Assembly: GCA_964468405.1 (NCBI GenBank)
Contig: CAYXTC010000007.1
Location: forward strand, 1-21,271
Reading direction: 5' to 3'
Length of the DNA: 21,271 nucleotides
Source of the DNA: CAYXTC01 sp964468405
Lineage (GTDB): Bacteria > Patescibacteriota > Minisyncoccia > Minisyncoccales > GWA2-38-27
Part shown: in pieces, positions 15,823 to 21,271 of the stretch
How the letters are laid out: each line of letters starts with the position of its first letter
Position numbering within the stretch: position 1 is the stretch's first letter
Program-made: the position numbers and the translations under genes
Notes under the pieces: generated by a model
What the model was told of the DNA's origin: nothing
Database searches by the model: none
The model's input: the letters and a program-made list of their open reading frames with translations, nothing else

Positions 15823-16954
15823 GAATTTAAAAAAAGCAGCAAATCGAATATTGAAAGCCGCAGAATCAAAAGAGAGAATTATTCTTTACGGAGATGCGGA
15901 TATGGACGGGGCTTGCTCCGTTATTATTTTAAAAGAGGCCTTGATGAGTTTAGGCAAGGAAGTGACGCAGGTCTATTTCCCGGATAGAGAAAAAGAAGGG
16001 TACGGCTTTACAGACAGCGCCCTTGATTATCTGGGAGATTATGCTCCTGCTCTGATTGTGATTTTGGACTGCGGTATCAGCAATTTTGAGGAGATTAAAA
16101 AAGCAGGGGAAATGGGTTTTGAAATCATTTTGGTAGATCATCACGAGCCCCTGGATAAATTGCCAGAGGCCTCCCTTATAGTTGATCCTAAACAGGAGAA
16201 AGATGAGCACCCTTTTAAGTATTACGCGAACGTAGGACTGGCCTTTGAACTGGCCAAAGCCTTATTAGGGAAAAAACTTACTAACAATTTAGAGAGAAGT
16301 TTTTTGGAACTGGCGGCGATGGCCACCATAGCAGACATGGTGCCCCGGGTAGACAAGAATGAAGAGATAATCAACAAAGGGCTTAAGACCGTTGAGGCAA
16401 GCTGGAGACCCGGGCTTCAGGCGCTTTTTGACTTGGAACCATTTGAAGACTTGTCTTTGTCTGTGAAAATTGACAAAATAAACTCTATAATGAACGTAAG
16501 GCGGGGTAAAGACGGAATGCCCGACTCCTATAAAATTCTGATTTGTCCTGACAGAAAAAAGGCGGACAGGACGGCAAAAAGATTATACAAAAAAAGTTTA
16601 GAGAGAAAAGAGCAGGTAGCCAATATGGTGGAGGAGGTAGAAGAAAAGATTTTTGGCAAAGGCACAGACCCTGTTGTTTTTGAGGGTTCTCCTGAATGGG
16701 AATTAACCCTAATGGGTGTGGCTGCCGGGCGCTTAGTTAAAAAAGTTGAAAAGCCTGTATTTCTTTATCAGGAGAAAAACGGGGAGATTCAGGGAAGCAT
16801 AAGGGCGCCTTCTGCCCTCAATGTTGTTGAGGCTATGAAAAACTGCGATTCTCATCTCTTAACTTACGGAGGACATCCCCAGGCAGCGGGCTTTAGAACT
16901 AAAAAGGAAGAAGCAGAGAAATTTAAAAAGTGTTTGTTCGATTACTTTGGTTAA
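15809..16954 (+). CDS. RecJ-like DHH/DHHA1 phosphoesterase
   Basis: 381-residue DHH-superfamily protein with an N-terminal DHH domain and a C-terminal DHHA1 domain, most like a RecJ-type 5'-3' single-strand exonuclease. Motifs: GDADMDGAC (D29, D31, D33), LDCGISN, VDHHEPL (D110-H112), a later acidic motif ATIADMVPRVD, and at the C-terminus GGHPQAAGF (354-362). Bacterial RecJ is usually near 560 residues and has an extra OB domain, which is absent here. A minimal RecJ or an archaeal RecJ/GAN-type nuclease is therefore likely; an oligoribonuclease (NrnA-like) is possible but NrnA is shorter. The start overlaps pgk by 14 bases, and RNase HI follows after three bases, fitting a nucleic-acid-turnover pair. 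Confidence 0.88.
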   Translation: MKKIKNLKKAANRILKAAESKERIILYGDADMDGACSVIILKEALMSLGKEVTQVYFPDREKEGYGFTDSALDYLGDYAPALIVILDCGISNFEEIKKAGEMGFEIILVDHHEPLDKLPEASLIVDPKQEKDEHPFKYYANVGLAFELAKALLGKKLTNNLERSFLELAAMATIADMVPRVDKNEEIINKGLKTVEASWRPGLQALFDLEPFEDLSLSVKIDKINSIMNVRRGKDGMPDSYKILICPDRKKADRTAKRLYKKSLERKEQVANMVEEVEEKIFGKGTDPVVFEGSPEWELTLMGVAAGRLVKKVEKPVFLYQEKNGEIQGSIRAPSALNVVEAMKNCDSHLLTYGGHPQAAGFRTKKEEAEKFKKCLFDYFG

Positions 16955-16957
16955 TTT

Positions 16958-17401
16958 ATGAAAAAGATAATTATTTATACAGATGGGGCTTCCCGGGGTA
17001 ATCCGGGGAAGGCAGCCATGGGCGTTGTTTTTTGTAATGAAAAAAGAGAAGTAATTAAGAAATATTCAGAATATTTGTCTGACAAAGCCACCAATAACGA
17101 GGCAGAGTATAATGCTGTTATCTTTGCTTTGAAAAAGTTTAAACTTCTTTTTGGCAAACAACTGGCAAAGAACACTGACGTTGAGATAAGATCTGACTCT
17201 GAATTGCTGGTAAAGCAATTAAACGGGGAGTACAAAATATTAAATGATAAAATACAGCCTCTTTTCTTGGAGATATGGAACTTGAGGTTTGATTTTAAAA
17301 GCATTAAGTTTAAGTCATTGGGCAGGGACAAGAACAAGGAGGCAGACCGCTTGGCTAATGAGGCCTTAGACGGTGAAGCAAACAAGCAGAAACTGGTGTA
17401 G
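16958..17401 (+). CDS. RNase HI family protein
   Basis: Ribonuclease HI-like endonuclease that cuts the RNA strand of RNA-DNA hybrids. 147 residues to the first stop. The catalytic D-E-D-D set is complete: D9 in YTDGASRGNPG, E48 in NNEAEY, D80 in SDSELL, D130 in NKEADRLANEAL. The basic-protrusion helix of E. coli RNase HI is absent, and LGRDKNKEAD replaces the catalytic-loop histidine region, as in the archaeal-like/short RNase HI subgroup. The TAG stop at 17399-17401 is followed in the same frame by 78 open codons encoding a zinc ribbon (next entry). The functional product may therefore be longer, or the gene may have been split by a CAG-to-TAG change. Starts three bases after the RecJ-like gene. 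Confidence 0.92.
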   Translation: MKKIIIYTDGASRGNPGKAAMGVVFCNEKREVIKKYSEYLSDKATNNEAEYNAVIFALKKFKLLFGKQLAKNTDVEIRSDSELLVKQLNGEYKILNDKIQPLFLEIWNLRFDFKSIKFKSLGRDKNKEADRLANEALDGEANKQKLV

Positions 17402-17638
17402 CTCTTTGAAAAGGCGGAATTTCTCTTCAGGAAAGGAACACCGATAACAGAGCAAGAAAAAGAAAAAGTCGTGGGAAAATGCCCTCGTTGCAAGGGCGAA
17501 GCGGTGCGGAGAACAGAGAAGGTTTATAATCCCAGGGCAGGACTGCCGATTTGCGGGCCGGCAGGGGAGTTGCAGTATAAGGTAAAAGGCACTTACTACT
17601 GCAGAGCCTGCAAAGCACTTTTTATTAGCGCTCCCTGA
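17402..17638 (+). other. In-frame zinc-ribbon tail after the RNase HI amber stop
   Basis: In the same frame as RNase HI, 78 codons are open from 17402 to the TGA at 17636-17638. The translation begins LFEKAEFLFRKGTPITEQE and continues through VGKCPRCKGEAV (CPRC at about 17480-17491), PICGP, and YYCRACKALFISAP at the end, a clear two-knuckle CxxC...CxxC zinc ribbon. There is no ATG in frame; a GTG at 17471 could start a 55-residue protein but has no SD. The residues before GTG look protein-like, favouring one ancestral fusion protein. Possible readings: amber readthrough (TAG followed by C), a pseudogenised tail, a separate GTG gene, or a base error. A terminator follows at 17645. Confidence 0.6.
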
Positions 17639-17644
17639 CAAACG

Positions 17645-17668
17645 AACCCCCGCTTTGCGGGGGTTTTT
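17645..17668 (+). terminator. Intrinsic terminator after the RNase HI / zinc-ribbon region
   Basis: AACCCCCGC (17645-17653), TTT loop, GCGGGGGTT (17657-17665), T-run 17664-17668. It comes directly after the zinc-ribbon TGA, not after the RNase HI TAG, which supports the tail being part of the transcribed gene. Confidence 0.93.
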
Positions 17669-17772
17669 ACTATTGAAGACAGTCCAAATGTCGCCTCTAA
17701 TAGTTAAGTAAGATGTCGCTTAGAAGAGTAAATCAGAAGCAAGTTAATTGTTAATTATCTGTTTTTAATAAT

Positions 17773-17793
17773 GTGGGAGGACGGGCCTCCCAC
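17773..17793 (+). repeat. Perfect inverted repeat upstream of the orphan-gene promoter
   Basis: GTGGGAGG (17773-17780), loop ACGGG, CCTCCCAC (17786-17793). It ends five bases before the -35 box of the next promoter. There is no T-run directly after it, so it is not a clear terminator; it could be an operator. The rest of 17669-17772 shows only a loose direct repeat (ATGTCGC at 17688 and 17713). Confidence 0.6.
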
Positions 17794-17798
17794 AAATT

Positions 17799-17827
17799 TT
17801 GACTTTAGATTATATTTATGATATAAT
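17799..17827 (+). promoter_or_regulatory. Strong promoter of the 298-residue orphan gene
   Basis: TTGACT (17799-17804), 17-bp spacer, perfect TATAAT (17822-17827). The predicted start is near 17834, at the foot of a perfect hairpin, leaving a leader of about 82 bases. It is one of the best sigma-70 consensus matches in the window. Confidence 0.8.
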
Positions 17828-17832
17828 AAAAC

Positions 17833-17908
17833 ATTCTTCCAGAGTGGAAGAATCCCAATCCTCGGGCAGAGGAAAAATTCAAAAAGCGGGCGAAAAGTTC
17901 GCAAGGAG
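17833..17908 (+). promoter_or_regulatory. Structured 5' leader with three hairpins and a strong SD
   Basis: Hairpin 1: ATTCTTCC (17833-17840), loop AGAGT, GGAAGAAT (17846-17853), at the very 5' end of the predicted mRNA. Hairpin 2: TCCTC (17859-17863) with GAGGA (17869-17873). Hairpin 3: GCGAA (17890-17894), loop AAG, TTCGC (17898-17902), followed immediately by the Shine-Dalgarno AAGGAG (17903-17908), seven bases before the ATG. The layout resembles mRNA-stabilising leaders; I see no known riboswitch. Confidence 0.6.
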
Positions 17909-17915
17909 ATTAACA

Positions 17916-18809
17916 ATGAAATACGGAAAGGTAACTCTTGGACAGGTGGAAGCCGCCATCAATAAATTGGGTGGCCAGGAAGCATGGGACGCATGGCTTA
18001 GGGGCGAAAAAACCGTGACGGTCAAAGACACCATCCGGTTGCTCTTTGATAAACACGGACGCCGGATTCCCGAAGGCTTGCATACCAATGTCCGCAATCC
18101 TTACAAGGGCTTCCAATTGGATCAGCCTAAGATGAAGACAAAAACGGACTTTGTCAGTCGTCTGGGGCAACTGCATTGGTGTCTTGGTATCGTTACCGGA
18201 GTTACGGCCGAACAGTTAAAGACGGGAACTGAGCGTTTACTGGCGATTATCGGGGACAACCCCCAGATCGCTAACATTACCAACGGCGTCTATTTGCCGA
18301 TTGTTCTGCCCAAACTCGTCAACGACGATCTCGGAGCCGAGTTGGAGATGTATCTGGCAGGCGCTGCCAACAGTTACGCCAAGACTTTTGGTGATCGGGA
18401 ATTCCGGAATCGTCGTAAGGGTATATTGGAGAACGAAGCTAGCGTTGTTGACGGAAGCCGGCACGATCAGCTCATTGAGCGGATGAAGAAGGGGCCTGTT
18501 ATCGGACTTCACTTCCCGAATCCTCTGCAGGGCTTTTCCATCAATGCCGCCAGAGAGCAGATGTCAACACTGCCGGAAGGATTTATCCTCTCCGGCATGG
18601 ATACTCTCATCGCTATGACGATGTATCCCGACATCTTGGCTCGCGACTGGAATACTCCGGGCTTGGACTTAGCCGCTTTGCAATGGCAGTCTGCTGCCTA
18701 TTCCTATTCGTTCGGCTTCAAGGCCGACGACAACGGGATCATCTTCGACTGCACCAGCGTAGCTCCTGACTATGTCTGCTATTCTGGCGGTCTCTTGTTC
18801 TTTGGGTAA
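17916..18809 (+). CDS. Orphan 298-residue protein of unknown function, atypical codon usage
   Basis: Not recognised as a family with known function. ATG 17916 is chosen because of the strong AAGGAG SD; the frame is open back to 17799 but that stretch is promoter and leader. The N-terminal segment (VTLGQVEAAINKLGG, then WLRGEKTV, residues ~7-36) resembles a short motif that recurs in hypothetical proteins of many Patescibacteria (from memory, unverified). No signal peptide, membrane helix or catalytic motif is obvious; the C-terminal part is rich in aromatic and small residues and contains two Cys. Thirteen of 15 Arg codons are CGN, against mostly AGA/AGG in neighbouring genes, and the base composition is richer in GC. 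It has its own promoter, leader and terminator. High expression or recent transfer would both explain this. Confidence 0.85.
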   Translation: MKYGKVTLGQVEAAINKLGGQEAWDAWLRGEKTVTVKDTIRLLFDKHGRRIPEGLHTNVRNPYKGFQLDQPKMKTKTDFVSRLGQLHWCLGIVTGVTAEQLKTGTERLLAIIGDNPQIANITNGVYLPIVLPKLVNDDLGAELEMYLAGAANSYAKTFGDREFRNRRKGILENEASVVDGSRHDQLIERMKKGPVIGLHFPNPLQGFSINAAREQMSTLPEGFILSGMDTLIAMTMYPDILARDWNTPGLDLAALQWQSAAYSYSFGFKADDNGIIFDCTSVAPDYVCYSGGLLFFG

Positions 18810-18862
18810 TGCCGGGCCTTGGCACTTTACCTCTTGGTTCTCGGTTAAATTTTCAAACATAC

Positions 18863-18893
18863 GAGGTGTAACAAATGTTGCGCCTCTTTTTTT
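18863..18893 (+). terminator. Intrinsic terminator after the orphan gene
   Basis: GAGGTGTAAC (18863-18872), loop AAAT, GTTGCGCCTC (18877-18886), ten pairs including two G·T, then seven T (18887-18893). The 53 bases between the stop codon and this stem show nothing else convincing. Confidence 0.85.
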
Positions 18894-18942
18894 CAAAAAA
18901 TATGTCTCTCCGTTAAGAAAACGCGACGCAATTACTTTCGGG

Positions 18943-18970
18943 TTGACAAAAGGGGATAAAATGTTAAAAT
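18943..18970 (+). promoter_or_regulatory. rnpB promoter
   Basis: TTGACA (18943-18948), 16-bp spacer, TAAAAT (18965-18970) with TG at 18962-18963 (extended -10). The expected start, about 18977, coincides with the first base of the P1 helix of the RNase P RNA. Confidence 0.85.
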
Positions 18971-18976
18971 GAGGGC

Positions 18977-19331
18977 GTTCCAACAGGGTGAACGACCGCT
19001 CCTTCGTTGGAGAGGAAAGTCCGAACACCCCCATTATTGGAAAAAAGTAGCGGCTGTTAAGGCCGTCGTCCCTTCGGGGATAGAGGTGCGAACAGAGACG
19101 CTGAGATCTGAAAAGATTTCAGCACCCATTTCTTGGGTGAGTCCTGGCAGCAATGCCGGGAGTGAAACGGCCAAATCCTTGCCGGGTGCAAGAACAAACG
19201 TTTTGGCAGATTACAGACAAGGTACGTGCTTGGACGAATCTGTTAGAACGAACAAGTAGTTCGCAAAGATAGATGGTCGTACTCCGTCTTTGACGGAAAA
19301 CAGAATTCGGCTTACCCCTGTTGGAACACCA
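18977..19331 (+). ncRNA. rnpB: RNase P RNA (bacterial type A-like)
   Basis: Catalytic RNA that removes 5' leaders from tRNA precursors. P1 is a perfect 12-bp helix, GTTCCAACAGGG (18977-18988) with CCCTGTTGGAAC (19317-19328). P2 is CGACC (18993-18997) with GGTCG (19276-19280). The universal GAGGAAAGTCC (19012-19022) and the 3' ACAGAATTCGGCTTA (19301-19315) form the P4 core; ACAGAGAC near 19092 and AGATAGATGG near 19268 are further conserved regions. P3 is a tiny hairpin. P12 is CAGATT (19207-19212) with AATCTG (19237-19242). The segment after P12 folds into a minimal CGAAC-AAGTA-GTTCG hairpin (19249-19263) without the GGU that normally pairs with tRNA CCA ends. Ends are set by P1 and may differ by a few bases. 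Confidence 0.95.
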
Positions 19332-19336
19332 AAGGC

Positions 19337-19360
19337 CTCGGGCAATGTCCGGGGTTTTTA
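19337..19360 (+). terminator. Intrinsic terminator of rnpB
   Basis: CCTCGGGC (19337-19344), loop AAT, GTCCGGGG (19348-19355), eight pairs with two G·T, then five T (19356-19360). Confidence 0.8.
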
Positions 19361-19370
19361 GTTTGTTTGT

Positions 19371-19398
19371 TGAAATAGAGGGTTAAAAGTATTAGAAT
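19371..19398 (+). promoter_or_regulatory. Promoter of murJ-lepA
   Basis: TTGAAA (19371-19376), 16-bp spacer, TAGAAT (19393-19398). The predicted start near 19405 leaves a leader of about four bases before the ATG at 19409. Confidence 0.55.
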
Positions 19399-19408
19399 TA
19401 GAGAATAA

Positions 19409-21061
19409 ATGATTCAGAAAATTCTAAATTCCAAGACTAGGACTTTCACCTTTGCCGCTTTCTTGCTGGCAGTTTCCACTTTTATAAGCAGGCTTTTGGG
19501 CTTGCTGAGAGACCGCCTTTTGGCAGGGAGGTTCGGAGCAGGGGAGGAACTTGATATTTATTTTGCAGCCTTCAGAATCCCGGACTTTGTGTACGGGATA
19601 TTAGTAATGGGCGGGATAACAGCCGCCTTTCTGCCCGTTTTTTCCCGCTACATGAGAAAGGAGAAAGAGGGAGAGTGGTCAGAAGACGCTTTGAAGTTTG
19701 CCAATAACGTATTGAATTGTTTTTTGCTTCTCTTGGTAGTGATTTGTGTTGTTTTGGCTATTTTTACCCCTTGGCTGATAAGGATGATTATTCCCGGGTT
19801 TTCAGAAGAGAACAGGCAACTTACAGTGGCTTTAACAAGGATAATGTTTTTAAGCCCCATTTTATTCGGTCTTTCCAATATTTTCTCCGGCATTCTCCAT
19901 TACTTTAACAAATTCCTCGTTTATTCTTTGGCCCCGATTCTTTACAATCTAGGCATAATAATAGGAATTCTGTTCTTTTTTCCTTTGTTTGGTATTTACG
20001 GGTTAGCATATGGTGTTATCTTGGGCGCCGGGCTTCATTTATTTGTCCAGATCCCGGCTGCTGTAAGTTCTGGGTATAAGTACAAAAGGTTGTTTAATTT
20101 TAATTATCCCGGGCTAAAAAGAGTTTTTAGGTTAATGATCCCTCGCTCTATAGGCACTGCTGCCTACCACATTAACCTTATTGTAATAACAGCCATTGCC
20201 TCGACTTTAGCCGCAGGAAGCATTGCCATATTTAACCTTTCCAATAATCTTCATTATTTTCCCATAGGGATAATAGGGATATCCTTTGCTCTTTCTGTTT
20301 TTCCTTCTTTGTCCCGGGCCTGGGCCGAAGAAAGAAAAGAGGACTTTTTGAAGCAGTTTTCCTCTTCTTTGAGACAGATCCTCTTTTTCATAATCCCCAT
20401 TGCCGTTTTAATCTTTATTCTCAGGGCCCAGTTGGTAAGGATGGTTCTGGGAACGGGGGAGTTTGGGTGGCTGGAAACAAGACTGACAGCAGCCAGTCTG
20501 GGGGTGTTTTGCCTGGGCATTCTGGGGAACAGCTTAGTTCCTCTTTTCTCCCGCTCCTTCTTTGCTTTGCACGACACTAAAACCCCTGTGACTATAGGGC
20601 TTTTAGCCATGGGCCTGAATGTTATATTCTCTTTTAGTTTTGTATATTTGGTTAATTCTTGGGACGCTTTAAATAATATATTGGCTTCTTTGCTGAGATT
20701 GCAGGGAATAGAGGATATTTCCATAATTTCCCTCCCTTTGGCTCTTTCTCTGGCGGTGTTGATTCAAGCCGTGTTATTGCTGTTATTCCTTTACCGGAAG
20801 ATAGGCGAGATAAAAGGAAGGGAGATATGGTTTTCTTTAAGAAAGGTTTTAATTTCCAGTGCCGCCCTGGCAATCATCGCCTATTCAGTAAGGCAGGCTG
20901 TTTCCTTTTTTGTAGACATGCGCACCTTTTTGGGGGTGTCTTTGCAGATTGTTTTGGCGGGGACTGCCGGAGTTGCTGTTTTCTTAATCCTTTCTTTTCT
21001 TTTGAAGTCTTCTGAAATATCAATACTTAAAGATGCCTTAATAAAACAATTTAGAAAATGA
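19409..21061 (+). CDS. murJ: Lipid II flippase MurJ (MviN)
   Basis: Polytopic membrane protein of the MurJ/MviN branch of the MOP superfamily, which flips the peptidoglycan precursor lipid II across the cytoplasmic membrane. 550 residues with about 13-14 hydrophobic segments. The N-terminal signature is clear: STFISRLLGLLRDRLLAGRFG, followed by DIYFAAFRIPDF and GGITAAFLPVFS. The mid-protein Arg-containing motif RLMIPRSIGTAAYHINLI (conserved region of helix 7) and the LVPLFSRSFFALHDTKTPV motif are present. ATG 19409 has no SD and lies about four bases from the predicted mRNA start. Together with MurB it shows that the cell makes peptidoglycan. The TGA stop overlaps the lepA start (ATGA). Confidence 0.96.
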   Translation: MIQKILNSKTRTFTFAAFLLAVSTFISRLLGLLRDRLLAGRFGAGEELDIYFAAFRIPDFVYGILVMGGITAAFLPVFSRYMRKEKEGEWSEDALKFANNVLNCFLLLLVVICVVLAIFTPWLIRMIIPGFSEENRQLTVALTRIMFLSPILFGLSNIFSGILHYFNKFLVYSLAPILYNLGIIIGILFFFPLFGIYGLAYGVILGAGLHLFVQIPAAVSSGYKYKRLFNFNYPGLKRVFRLMIPRSIGTAAYHINLIVITAIASTLAAGSIAIFNLSNNLHYFPIGIIGISFALSVFPSLSRAWAEERKEDFLKQFSSSLRQILFFIIPIAVLIFILRAQLVRMVLGTGEFGWLETRLTAASLGVFCLGILGNSLVPLFSRSFFALHDTKTPVTIGLLAMGLNVIFSFSFVYLVNSWDALNNILASLLRLQGIEDISIISLPLALSLAVLIQAVLLLLFLYRKIGEIKGREIWFSLRKVLISSAALAIIAYSVRQAVSFFVDMRTFLGVSLQIVLAGTAGVAVFLILSFLLKSSEISILKDALIKQFRK

Positions 21062-21271
21062 ATTACAGAAACTTCGTTATTATAAGCCATATAGACCACG
21101 GTAAGTCCACTCTGGCTGACCGCTTTTTAGAGATAACCAAATCTGTGGACTCAAAAAAAATGAAGCCTCAATACTTGGATATGATGGACTTGGAGAGAGA
21201 AAGGGGAATTACTATTAAACTTCAGCCGGCGAGAATGAAGTTTAACTACAAGGGCGAAGAGTATACGCTGA
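21058..21271 (+). CDS. lepA: Elongation factor 4 (LepA), 3' truncated by window edge
   Basis: Translational GTPase that acts on stalled or mistranslocated ribosomes. Only the first 71 codons are in the window. The G1 motif HIDHGKST, RNFVIISH ahead of it, and the switch region LERERGITIK identify it; MKPQYLDMMDLERE (rather than the EF-Tu or TypA equivalents) points to LepA. Start at ATG 21058, overlapping the murJ stop by four bases, with no SD, so translational coupling with murJ is likely. Confidence 0.93.
   Translation, partial: MNYRNFVIISHIDHGKSTLADRFLEITKSVDSKKMKPQYLDMMDLERERGITIKLQPARMKFNYKGEEYTL

Noticed and set aside
16958..17401. TAG reassigned as a sense codon in this organism
   Set aside because: TAG ends the TSUP permease and the cold-shock gene at natural positions, so a genome-wide reassignment is not supported.
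17366..17641. Minus-strand open frame of 91 codons opposite the zinc-ribbon tail
   Set aside because: It is antisense to an RNase HI end and zinc ribbon with clear coding character, has no promoter or RBS, and overlaps the T-run side of the terminator region.
17799..17915. Longer reading frame for the 298-residue protein starting at 17799
   Set aside because: This stretch contains a near-consensus promoter and hairpins; AAGGAG at 17903 points to ATG 17916.
1..21271. CRISPR arrays, insertion sequences, tRNA genes or prophage genes
   Set aside because: None found by eye on either strand; no regularly spaced repeats, transposase motifs or cloverleaf candidates.

Overview
This window looks like a piece of a Candidate Phyla Radiation (Patescibacteria, probably Parcubacteria-like) chromosome. 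The evidence is compact AT-rich genes that all lie on the + strand, heavy use of AGA/AGG for arginine, weak or absent Shine-Dalgarno sequences, and a gene set typical of that group: a reduced SecA, separate SecD and SecF, a sigma-region-4/HARE-HTH protein, a TraD-like ATPase with a DUF8128-like membrane partner, and zinc-ribbon tails. TAA, TAG and TGA all end genes here, so the standard bacterial code applies. Taxonomy is inferred from gene content, not from a marker tree.

Layout. (1) 3-1442: the 3' part of a CapD/WbpM-type nucleotide-sugar dehydratase, cut by the window edge. (2) 1443-1675: an intergenic region that appears to hold two tandem small RNAs, each with a promoter and terminator, that are strongly complementary to each other. 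(3) 1676-6228: a murB-hpf-secA-TSUP permease unit. (4) 6339-6577: a monocistronic cold-shock protein and terminator. (5) 6589-7157: a small cysteine-rich protein preceded by a 17-bp-period tandem repeat. (6) 7188-8329: a metallophosphoesterase overlapping a DUF1614 membrane protein. (7) 8371-10655: secD-secF. (8) 10700-11713: the sigma4/HARE protein. (9) 11737-17638: DUF8128-like protein, TraD/HerA-like ATPase, pgk, RecJ-like DHH nuclease and an RNase HI-like protein, tightly packed, with an in-frame TAG followed by a zinc-ribbon tail. (10) 17799-18893: an autonomous cassette (consensus promoter, structured leader, strong SD, terminator) for a 298-residue protein of unknown function whose codon usage differs sharply from its neighbours. 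(11) 18943-19360: rnpB, the RNase P RNA. (12) 19409-21271: murJ, overlapping the start of lepA.

Functionally the window combines cell-envelope construction (CapD-like enzyme, MurB, MurJ), protein export (SecA, SecD, SecF), translation control (HPF, LepA, RNase P, cold-shock protein), nucleic-acid processing (RecJ-like, RNase HI, TraD-like ATPase) and glycolysis (PGK). Several transcription units appear to begin at or within a few bases of the start codon, which suggests leaderless initiation. The least explained parts are the paired small RNAs at 1466-1636, the unknown-protein cassette at 17799-18893, and the amber codon inside the RNase HI/zinc-ribbon reading frame.
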